From: Pseudoscleropodium purum
Lineage: Eukaryota; Streptophyta; Bryopsida; Hypnales; Brachytheciaceae
NCBI GenBank assembly: GCA_963969395.1
Contig: OZ017795.1
Location: 4,340,001-4,404,000, forward strand
Direction of reading: 5' to 3'
Length of the DNA stretch: 64,000 nucleotides
Numbering within the stretch: position 1 is the first letter of the stretch; every line of letters starts with the position of its first letter. Below the pieces are notes generated by a model. It saw only the letters and a list, made by a program, of their open reading frames with translations, searched no databases and was not told the DNA's origin. Positions 50,373 to 60,004 of this stretch are shown here, piece by piece. A program made the position numbers and the translations under genes.

Positions 50373-50444
50373 ACATCATACATAGACAAATTCAATTTTA
50401 AAAACAAGACAATAGAACTCCCATATCAAATCATGAAAACAAAC

Positions 50445-53400
50445 TTAGAGATTGTGTGACTCAAATGTACTGAGTTCAAAATAAGAACATACTCTAAAAT
50501 CATAAGATCTTTGAGGTGATAGTGAATATGCATATGAATAAGATGAAGCATTAGCATAAGCTAATGCTAATTCTTCAACATAAACGGGCAAGCCATGAAG
50601 ACTAAAAGAGGGACTTCTAAGAAATCCATGACATTGATAAAAAGGCAAGAGTTGCCTTGGTGATAGATTCATTCAACTGCAAACAACAAACCATATATTA
50701 GAGTATGTAGTAACAAATTAAAATATAAAGTTTTGAACTTATAACTAAAATTGTTGAAAAAGAAAAAGAAAAATAGAACTTATTGACAAAAGCCAAGTAG
50801 TGTACAACATCTTTGATTGGAGAGTCATCGTCAATTTCCATACTATCATGTGAAGTAGTAGAATCGAGAGTCTTGGAGATGCTTATAGGTATTTAAAGAG
50901 ACTTTAGTACCTCATAAAAGTGTTTGATATCACTTTCTAATGTTAGAATCTGGCAATTAAAGAATGAGACACTCTAATGGAAGATCATGCATAAAACATA
51001 ACACACAAATTATGAAGACATCAAAATTGAAGTATAGATAAAATAATCAAACAAAAAATAGAAAAAAAATGTAATTCAAAATTATAGCAAACAATACTTG
51101 TAGAGACTATCATATCTGCCACAATATCACCTATAGGACTCAATTCATGAACAAAAAGCTTCATTAGAACCTGTGACTTCTCCTTAGCACCCCTCCATGG
51201 CTTGCCATCTCCCTTTCTACATAATTGTCATAGTAATGGAGTTAAAGAGGATGTTGTTTGTGATTAAATTAACTTTGGGAATGGAGGGATCAATAGTAAT
51301 CACAAACTCCTAAGGTTGCCTCGCAATAAGGGAGGCAAATGATCAAACCAACAACAAAGCCTTAAACTTGAAAGTCTAGAAATCAAAATTAAGTTCAAAT
51401 GAGAAAATACACATAAAATTTAAAAAATGCAATGAAAATTAAATGAAAGTCAAAAATAAAAATCTGAAATTGCTACTTATATTTTTAGATGGGTTCATTA
51501 GTTTTGTCAAATATAAAAAATTAATGATGGTTCAATCATTCTTGATCTTCAACTTATAGTTCTTGAAGAATCCTACCACTTCTCTTTTCAGTGTGGAACT
51601 ATTAAGATAAAAAAGAAGGAATGCTTCATCATCGCAAAGATTAATAAGAGAGAATGCCATCATTACAATAAAAAAAAACTAGGAATGTTAGCATTCCAAG
51701 GCAAAATTTGAGATGGTAGATCTGAGACCCCTAGAACTCGAAGACTATCTGAATATTCTACAATGATGAGATCCATAGTAGGTTTGTTTTGCAATTTGCC
51801 ATCAAAAAAGAACTCTTTGCCTTTACCAACTTACAAAGAAAAATTTCAAAAATTTCATGTTAATTCATGATTGAAGATGTCAAAGTCACAAAACATTATG
51901 AATTAGAGGAGATGTATTTTATAAAAAATGTAAGGTTTTATAAAAATAAAATATAAAATAAAAAAAAATCCAATAAAACGAATGAACTCACTTTTGATAA
52001 AAGAAAGTCACAATGTCATCATATAGTGCGCCAAATGTACCACTCTTCTTCTCCTCCTCCATAATTTTAACAAATGAATCATTCAAGATCAAATTCAAAG
52101 ACGTATGATTTGTAGACAAAGGAACAAAAATACTCATCATACCTTTAAGCTTAGGAGGTAGCTCAAAAATAGGATAGGAAGTTGGCACCAAAACCATGAG
52201 AGTAAATATTGTCTTTTGCCGCTTTGAAGGAGGAGGTATTACTTCAGCATTTGAAGAAGAAGGATCAATATCAACAAAGTTCTTGAGACTGTCTTGAATT
52301 GAAACATCTTCATCACGTTGGATCACCAACTTTTTTGTCTTTGCCTTTGTCTTTTGGGACTTTTTAATTGCATCCTTATCCATTATTTTAGGAGCATTTA
52401 CAATTATACCTTTGAGAGCAAGTTCAATAGAATCTCAAAGTACAATGTCAAAAATAGGAGGTCTTTTAACCCCTAAAGGTTAAAACTGCATTTTTTTTGC
52501 AACACAATGATTTTGGGAAACTTACTATTGTTGGAATTTTTATTTTATTCTACTGAAATTTTTACGCAACATGTGCCCAAAAGTGGCTTTAAGGGCCAAC
52601 AATTTTCGTAACTTTTGACTAAATGGTTCAAAAGTTATTGCATGATATGTAATTTTCAATATTTGATGGGCAACCCAAAAACTTCTTAAAAAATTTCTTT
52701 ATTCAAAAACAAAATTTGAAATTTGTTTTCTATATTTATATATACGTGGAAAGCTTTGAAACATTCCATTTTGATTTATGAGATGAAAGTTATGAGGTGT
52801 TCTAGTTTGTGGATAGTTATAGATTCTCTACTCAAAAATAAATTTTGGAGTCCTTTATTTGACTCAATTTTTAATATTTTCTTAAAAAAATAAAAATATA
52901 TAATGTAGTTTGTTTATTATTACATTACCACCATTGAGATTGGAACTTTTTCAATCTTCTAATTTAATTCTTAACAATTTAGTGTTTTGAATCACTTTAT
53001 ACTTCTTTCTACTTACCATTTTTTACCTATATGTTGTGTAATTCCAAATGATCTAAATTTTTTTGAACATGTAGCCAACTTGATTTGAAGAATGAATCCA
53101 AAGAGTAACTACAATTTTTGACATTTTTTCATACAAATGGGACTTGGTAAAGTGCAACTGCCCGTATTTTCATAGGGCAAAAAATAATTTTTGTCACTTC
53201 AAATGTTAATATCTTGCAATCTACACGGTAGAAAATTTTGAAATTTTTTCCACATCTTTTTGAACTATTTTCATACAAGATCCTATGGTTATATGTGTCC
53301 AAAAAAGTTTTTCATCTGTAATTTGGTACTTATATCAAAAATGGCAATTTTGGAGAGTTTTTGGTGAAAACATAGTCTTCGATCTTTAGGGATTTAGGAG

Positions 53401-54330
53401 ACAAGCCAAATACCATCAATACTTTTTCCAATGTATGGGATTTCAAGATTTCATAATCTCCTCAGTAAACATGCATTCTTCAATTTCTTTATTTAAATAA
53501 TTTGCAAAAAAAGTGGGAGATTTGAAAATGATTTTGGTAGGGAAAAAGACATACTTGAAGTACCTATACAATACCATACCCTTTACATAGCCAATTTGTA
53601 GTTGAATTGCTTGTCAATTTTATGATTCTTGCGGATCTCCTCATGAATAACAAATTCACAAGAGAGGGCAGTATCCCACAACAATATGCACATTGTCTCC
53701 ACATAATCAAAAATAGTGGACAAAGAATCCATATCATCCGAAAGATAATTAATAGACATCTCAAGATCAACTATTGTAGCATCAAAAAGTTATTCTATCT
53801 CAATAGCCAATTGACTCATACAAAATTTAAATTAGAAGAATGTTATAATTGAATGAAGAAGTTCAAACAAACAATACTATTTAAAAGAATAAGAAAGAAA
53901 GACAAGTATTCACTTGAGCCCACTATGTAGCTTTATGAAGTCATTCAAGAAAGTCAATATTGTTGAATTTTACCTTAAAAAATTTGAGAGCCTTACAAAG
54001 AGTAGCAGACTTATTCCATCTCTCTAGTCACTTGATCTTTATAAAAGTATCCATTGCTAGAGTTGTCAACATCCACAATTTTTCTTGAATCATCTTTGAA
54101 CTTTCATCATGAATTTTATAGTAATACTTCACTTGCTCCAAGAATGTTATGTGTGCAGTAGATCTACAATAGAAAGTTACTTCTTCAATTTTAAATGAGA
54201 GCTACCTTCATCTTGTCAATTGTTTTAGAAACCCATTCATGAATTGCCACTGGAGTTCAATCTATTGGATTGGAATATTTCTCATAAAATTTCTTTTGAG
54301 CAATAGTATAGTCTGATTTTGTGTTTACCT
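50445..54330 (-). pseudogene. Decayed multi-segment coding sequence, unidentified family
   Basis: On the minus strand, protein-like segments follow one another in gene order with stops and frame changes between them. They include KSDYTIAQKKFYEKYSNPID and VAIHEWVSKTIDKMKVALI (about 54.32-54.20 kb); HITFLEQVKYYYKIHDESS and MIQEKLWMLTTLAMDTF (about 54.17-54.04); and YLSDDMDSLSTIFDYVETM to HKIDKQFNYKLAM (about 53.79-53.59). An open segment of at least 131 codons (52,383-51,988) is rich in Lys and acidic residues and contains PPPSKRQKTIF. DLIIVEYSDSLRVLGVSDLP (about 51.83-51.64) and MEIDDDSPIKDVVHYLAFV (about 50.9-50.78) follow. Some gaps may be introns. A TTAA-ended repeat (52,466-53,396) interrupts it. 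I recognise no family; a transposon-borne or host gene that has decayed are both possible. Clear stops argue against function. Confidence 0.5.
52466..53396 (+). mobile_element. TTAA-ended dispersed repeat, copy 11, inside a decayed gene
   Basis: A full 931-bp copy. The left tip is TTAACCCCTAAAGGTTAAAA and the right tip is ATCTTTAGGGATTTA, where TTAA has become TTTA. On the minus strand the flanks read as protein up to both ends of the element (VLMVFGLSPK on one side, RPPIFDIVL on the other), so it probably inserted into an exon of the decayed gene. No coding capacity of its own. Confidence 0.85.
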
Positions 54331-54908
54331 TTTTGCCGATCGGTTGTTTGGTTGTTAACTTGTGGTTTTTACCAATAGGGAGTGTAGTTGTGCTGGTTAG
54401 TAGTGTTAGTTACCAATCGGGAGTGAATTCAGATGAATTGTGATCTTAAAGGTTAGGCCTATTGGGTAGTTATGGTGGTTGGCTAGGTATTTAGGCGGGT
54501 GAGAATCAATCGGAGTTCAGTTGACCTCGAGCATAGCAGGCACTCCTTCCAATCGCCGGAAGTAAAACAACTGTTGTTTTTGTATTTTGTTTTTTGATTA
54601 ATGTGATGGAAATATTATCGATTGTGTGTGTAACTGTGTATGTGTATGTTGTGTGTGCGTTTGACAATTGGATGTGTGTTTGAGGAGATCAAATGGGAAC
54701 TGTGGAATTATTTCCAATTGAAATCTGTGAGCAATTGGGAGTGTTATCGTGTGCTGTGTGTGTGTGGAAAATTACCGATAGGAATTCTGTGTGAGACTGG
54801 AGTGTTCGGAACGAGTGATAAAATACAATTGTGTTCAGTGTTTGAGTGAGACTAACGGAGAGATTAATACCGATTGAGAAGAGAGAATATGAAAATTGCA
54901 AGTGAATT
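54331..54908. other. Non-repeat-family stretch with recurring CCAATCGG-like motif
   Basis: No gene is recognised. This stretch and its continuation at 55,352-55,660 differ from the surroundings in composition and repeatedly carry motifs such as gccgatcgg, ccaatcggg, ccaatcgcc and accgattg. This hints at a single older repeat (perhaps part of an LTR) split by the hAT-like element at 54,917-55,343, but no LTR ends or primer-binding site were identified. Confidence 0.35.
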
Positions 54909-54916
54909 GAGAGGAA

Positions 54917-55343
54917 CAGGGTTGACAAATCAATACATCCGCCCCAAAATAGCGTTCGTAACCCGGACGTCCGTCCTCACAGACGCCAACGGACACAGCG
55001 TCCCTCCCACCGTCGGAAGGCAGACGGGGCGGTTCTTGTCTACTTTGAGTTAGTAGGGTTACATTTCCCAAAAAATTAATATAACTCATGAAAATGGTTT
55101 CTTTTCCCTTTAATTCTAAGGAAACATTTTTTTAAATTTTTTTTATAACAAATCGCGAACCATTGCACTTCATTTAATATTTAATTGTTTAAGGATTAAG
55201 GGAGTGACCGCGGACGGGGGGACAGGCAGACGGGGCGGTCCCGGCGGATGCTGCGTTCGCCAGGACCGTGAATGTCAGCGGACGCTGCGGACACAGTGTC
55301 CGCGTCCAGACGTCCTAGACGTCCGACCGTCCTGTCAACCCTA
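54917..55343 (+). mobile_element. GC-rich hAT-like MITE, copy C, with AT-rich filler
   Basis: Tips CAGGGTTGACA and TGTCAACCCTA, flanked on both sides by GAGAGGAA (54909-54916 and 55344-55351). The element is 427 bp because the GC-rich core of copies A and D is replaced by about 175 bp of AT-rich sequence (55033-55208). The sequence GCGG occurs at both borders of this filler. The outer arms match copies A, B and D. Confidence 0.92.
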
Positions 55344-55351
55344 GAGAGGAA

Positions 55352-56164
55352 TAGCGAATTGGGATAAACATAAAGTGAATTAAATAATAATGAATAACAA
55401 TTGGGAAATCAATAAGAAACATGAATCAAAGTAAATCCAATGCATTGAGAGACAAGTGTAAATACTGTCATAAAACCGACTGGAGTGAGAACGAATGCCC
55501 AAGCTGAATTGGTGCAGAACAATCGGGACAACAGTCAAAGCACAGTGAAGAAGAAAAGGAGCAATCGGTGAAGGAGAAAGATTTGTTGGAGAATAAACCA
55601 AGCTTCCCGGAGTGAAGACTTCAGCCGCCAATGATTGGAAGTTGATAAGTGGTCCTTAAACTGGGAACTATTGATATGATAAAAATAAGGGTTAATCAAA
55701 CTTTAAATCATGCAATTGGGTTTCCTTGGGTTCTATAGGAATTTTGGTTAAAAATAATTTGCCTCCTAGAGTTCGAACTCTAAAAACCTTCTACAAATAG
55801 CAACAACATCTTTGAATTTTTATTGCATAAAATAAATAATATATAAGAATAAGCAAAATTGCACATGATGACAAATATTATGCATATTAGAGAAATCTAA
55901 TATTAATTGAAATGAACAAAGTAAAGATCTAAAGATTGAATTCAAATATAAAATAGTATAGAAAACATTAGAAATGAACCTAGTATAAGACTCCATTCGG
56001 AGCCTCAATAATAAGAGTGAGCTAAGTCTTCTATTTTGACTTTTGTTTAACTTCAACAACAATATGATCTCCTTTAGAGACAAATTTTTTGAAATATGAA
56101 AGCGTTGCCCAACAATATTTTGAATGCAATAAAGCTTTTGAATAAGATTGATTGAAACATAGAA
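55352..56164. other. Intergenic DNA with a short minus-strand coding trace
   Basis: On the minus strand at about 56,115-55,980 the frame reads WATLSYFKKFVSKGDHIVV and then EVKQKSK, followed by stops and LTLIIEAPNGVLY. This looks like another fragment of decayed coding DNA. The rest shows no gene. Confidence 0.35.
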
Positions 56165-56176
56165 TTTTTTTTTTTT
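56165..56176 (-). other. A12 tract on minus strand, possible retro-insertion tail
   Basis: On the minus strand an AATAAA-type signal (cacaataaatttt) is followed about 18 nt later by twelve A. This lies some 120 nt downstream of the stop codon of the decayed coding stretch at 56,293-56,894. The order stop, AATAAA, A-tail is what a retrotransposed transcript leaves. Confidence 0.4.
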
Positions 56177-56292
56177 CTTGTCAAAACAAAATTTATTGTG
56201 TTAAAATATGCAAAGTAAACATCAAATCAATAAAAAGGTAGAATATCTAGATTTACAATGGTCCAAACCAAATAAGCTTGAAATAGAAGAGA

Positions 56293-56894
56293 TTACAAAT
56301 TGACTTCATGCAATGCTGCCAATATAGTTACAATGTCGCCCTTGACCTCCAAAATAATATTTTTGACAGCACACTGCCATGTGAAGCCATCAACATGATA
56401 ACAATTGTAATAGGTAACTCTGCTTGCAAATAGTGGTTGCCATCCTACATCATAAACATCTTGCCAGGAAATTTTTTTAAATCTTCATCATTTTGCAATT
56501 CTTTCTCGAATGCAACATTAGCCTGCATCCAATTGTCACTTCATAATTTCACAATACCATACATAACATCAATTGTCTTCCCTCCATTTTTCTTTAAAGC
56601 CACATAGAAAACTCCATTCCCCTCCATGTAACACAAGTAACAAAGTGTGTAGCTAGATTCATAACATCATTCTTCAAAAAAACTCTCACAATCGGCAAAT
56701 AAATCATACGACATAAAGGAATGTTGATTTTTAATTTTGCCTGTGGTTAATACCTCAACCACTAAAGACGAGAAGAAGTATTCAATAGTCTCTTTTTTCA
56801 ATAAGCTATGCAATTCTACCTCCAATAGATCTTTAAAAAGAGGTTGAAGTAGAGCACCTAATCTCCATGCATGTGGATCTCTTAGAGTCAACAT
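56293..56894 (-). pseudogene. Decayed coding sequence, unidentified, perhaps retrotransposed
   Basis: The minus strand is open for 75 codons from 56,894 (PHAWRLGALLQPLFKDLLEV, KKETIEYFFSSLVVEVLTTG, DLFADCESFFEE). It continues in shifted frames as YMEGNGVFYVALKKNGGK, ANVAFEKELQNDEDLKK, WQDVYDVGWQPLFASRV and YHVDGFTWQCAVKNIILEV, ending at a stop (56,295-56,293) after ILAALHEVNL. At least two frameshifts and a stop are present. I do not recognise the family. The A-tract 120 nt downstream suggests it arrived as a retrocopy or is the 3' part of a retroelement. It could also belong to the same lost gene as the 50.4-54.3 kb segments. Confidence 0.45.
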
Positions 56895-57059
56895 CTTTAA
56901 AATGACATAGAAATAAAGCTAAAAAGAAGTTGTAGCTTGTATATATGTATTGTAGAATATGTATATGTAATTCAGCACCACAATTGTTAATGGCTTAGGT
57001 AGGAAGGCTAAACGATTTACACATTTGACCAATTTTAAATAAAATATGAAAACAAATAC

Positions 57060-57364
57060 CAGGGTTGACGAATCTCTACGTCCGCTCGAAAAAAGCGTCC
57101 GTAACTCGGACGTCCGGACGCACGGACGTTGGCGGACGCAGCGTCCTGACCGCCGTTGGAAAGTGGACGGGCGGGGCGGACGGCCCGAGGCGGACGCCCA
57201 GATCGTGCGGACCACATCAGTCCGCATGTCAATCGGATGGCCATAATCGGGCAGACGGGCGGACAGGCAGACGGGGGACAGGCGGACGCTGCGTCCGCCG
57301 GGACCGTGAATGTCAGCGGACGCTGCAGACACAGCGTCCGCGTCCGGACGTCGTGTCAACCCTG
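57060..57364 (+). mobile_element. GC-rich hAT-like MITE, copy D
   Basis: A 305-bp copy with intact tips CAGGGTTGACG and GTCAACCCTG and an exact 8-bp duplication ACAAATAC on both sides (57052-57059 and 57365-57372). The core is closest to copy A: both carry the block 'ggcggacgcccagatcgtg' and a following 'accacatcagtccgc'. Both tips and the duplication are undamaged, so it is among the younger copies here. Open frames on both strands are CpG-driven artefacts. Confidence 0.94.
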
Positions 57365-57372
57365 ACAAATAC

Positions 57373-58565
57373 AAATCTCTAAAAATGTGGTCATTAACAC
57401 TTAGAGGTCTAGGAGGGCTAAAAATTTAAGCAATTAACTAACTTCACACATAACGTGGGAATAAAATTGGATCTTGAAAAGTGTCGTTGTTAATGGTTAG
57501 GGGTCTAGGAGGGCTGAAAATTTTAGTAGTGAAATAGTTTCAAATATAACATGGGAACAAAATTGGATCTTGAAAAATATAGCTATTAAAAATTGAGATA
57601 TCCTAGCGCCCAAAATCCTAAACTAAAATTTCAACAAAGCATGGCCATTAATAGCTATCCATTGTGAAGTCAGGAAAAAATTAAACGTTTCATCAAATTG
57701 ACACCTAACTTGAAAGCAAATTAAAGCCTACAAAGCGTAGCCGTTAACAATCAAGGTACAAGAAGGCAGTCCCAAATCAAGCCATTTTCCTAGATTTTCT
57801 TCATTCCACCCAGTTACCATCCTATTGTTTGCTATGTTTATTATCTCTTCATGTCCTTATTGCTACTCAAACTCTACAATAGCCTCCCTTTCCTCCATGG
57901 TAGTAGCCTTCCCTTCCTCCATTGATTTTTCTTCTTCCTCCTCGTTTGATTGATGCCTAAGCACCTTTGGAAACAACACAAGGTTCAGATTGAAACTAGT
58001 CTCCAAAAAAACCCAAAAAAACAAAGAAGAAATTGGTAGATATATCTCAAGGGAGTCTTCTAAATAACTTCTTCAATTTTTTAAGATTTGAAGTCAAAAA
58101 ATTTATACCCATAGAATCTACAAGTGAAATTTACTCTATTCTTTTTCAAAATTCTTGGACACTTTAGCAATTTTACAAAAATTAGCAAAAATTAGCAAAA
58201 ATAAAAGTACTGGGTTTCGACTAAAATTCTTTGAAATCTGAAGATTTCAAGCCAGATTCCAAGATGCTAAATTAGTTTTTAGGTCATAAAAGACTTAATA
58301 TGTATCTATTTTTTACATATTCTACACGTTTGGAATTGGGCTTCTGATGCGTACAAAATGATGCAAAGTTGCAAAATTTGCTCTAAAAAAAATTTCACAT
58401 ACATTCAAAGGTAATGTCACTTGAAGTAATTATAAATTTGTTACCATTTTATTTTGTACTTCTAAGTTTTGCCTCCAACTCTAATGCTAGTAAAGCTTGT
58501 TGTTGCTCTTCTTCTTCATCTACTTCTTCCTCTTTTTTTTGTATTAATGTATTAATCCCAATCAC
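57373..58565. other. Intergenic DNA, no gene recognised
   Basis: Short imperfect repeats around 57,390-57,560 share 'taggggtctaggagggct' and 'gggaacaaaattggatcttg'-like phrases. No clear coding frame. Confidence 0.4.
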
Positions 58566-58844
58566 TTAGCTAAAGGCAATAGCTAGTTGAGTTTTGTATG
58601 AAATGGATTCAACCTCTACAATATCTTCCCCAATTGCTTCACATGAAACAATACCTTCGTACGTTAAATTCCTTATTGTCTTTGTCAAATCAAGTGCAGT
58701 GATTTGAGGCAACCGTCTTATTATTTTAGCCCTTAACAATACTCTTCTACTCAAATAACAAAATCTACTTTTCCTCTTCCTATGTCTCCTACCCTCAATT
58801 AGAGTGTCCAATTCTAATAATAGAGGATACAAGGTTTTATGCAT
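58566..58844 (-). CDS. Small unidentified open frame, possible exon or relic
   Basis: An uninterrupted 92-codon frame on the minus strand with a basic centre (RRHRKRKSRFCYLSRRVLLR) followed by an acidic, regular tail (IVSCEAIGEDIVEVES). Its amino-acid make-up is more protein-like than that of most chance frames here, and it lies upstream, on the same strand, of the decayed coding stretches at 56.9-50.4 kb. It could be an exon of that lost gene. No family is recognised. Confidence 0.3.
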   Translation of the reverse strand: MHKTLYPLLLELDTLIEGRRHRKRKSRFCYLSRRVLLRAKIIRRLPQITALDLTKTIRNLTYEGIVSCEAIGEDIVEVESISYKTQLAIAFS

Positions 58845-60004
58845 TTAAAATAATCAACTAGCTATGCATTACAATATCAATGTCCTTTAGACTACATCAC
58901 GAACATTTTTTGGAACATGCATTTCTACATACTACTTCATTCCATTCTGCAAGCTCTTATATTCTATAAGACTTTAAAAACTCTTCTCTACAAGATTTAA
59001 ATTCTAGTTCATCACTAAGTGACGATTTCTTTTGTTTGCTATTGATAACATCATCAAATACAAGACTTGTAAGTTGTCTCCAAATATATAAATATAATTG
59101 CAAGTATGTCGTGAATCATTGTCTCTTATTAGTACTCATTGATACATTATTAATATGGTCTTATAAAGATTGATATGTCTTTTTATAATTGATGTTAAGC
59201 AACATGCTACCTAACTTGCCTCCATTTCAAACATTCTTCATATACCTTATTTTGTATCAAATCTTTATATGATTCGTAATAGTAAGCCCTTAAGTTATTA
59301 ATCCAAATTCAAATTTTAATGCATTCATTTGGAATGATCCTTCTTTATATTCACTCTCCTTCACTTCCAAGTATCATTGCTTGCTTCTTCTTCTTTCTTA
59401 TTGTTGTTGCTTGCTCATTTCTTTAATGTTTCATTATGGCTAGAATTGTCGCTAGAGGTCATAAGGTCCTATTTGTTTTAACCTTATGTAGTCAAAGTTA
59501 TGTACATGTACTTGCCCATTTCCTTCATGTCTACTTTAGATTCTCCCTTTCTTCTATCATCCTAAGAGAAGAAGTCTAAGGTGACTATAGTGTTATTAAA
59601 GAAACTATTTTTCAGTCAAGATGTAGCAATTAAGAAGGATTCTATTGGCTTCTTCTTGAATGGCGCTATAGAATTTACGGTCTCTCATTTGAATTGTTGT
59701 CAATTTTGATTGAAATACAAACACTCATCTTTTATCAGTCTAATATTGAACGTCCATTATTACGGCTAGTAAAAGTGAAGTGTATTGATAGTCGATGTTT
59801 CTAGAATAATATTTTATTCACTGTCAACAATGTTAAATGCAAGTCTCTAGAATCAATCATAGAGTTAACTACTGGTTTGGAAGGCAAGATGCCAATTAAA
59901 GTTCTCAACCTTTTTCTTCAAATGTTGCTTTGCCATCCATAGTGGATTCATTCATTCCTACTACCTTTCACACTATCTTTAGTAGTCCTACATGGCTACA
60001 TTGT
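58845..60004. other. Intergenic DNA, no gene recognised
   Basis: AT-rich sequence with short frames only. Coding character becomes visible from about 60,005. Earlier parts of the MULE-like gene may be present but too decayed to read by eye. Confidence 0.4.

Noticed and set aside
51988..52383. Treating the 131-codon minus-strand frame as an intact gene
   Set aside because: The protein-like frame continues upstream past its ATG to the edge of a transposon insertion, and neighbouring segments contain stops, so it is a piece of a decayed gene.
55765..55785. GAGTTCGAACTC palindrome resembling a tRNA T-arm
   Set aside because: No matching acceptor, D-arm or anticodon arm could be placed around it.
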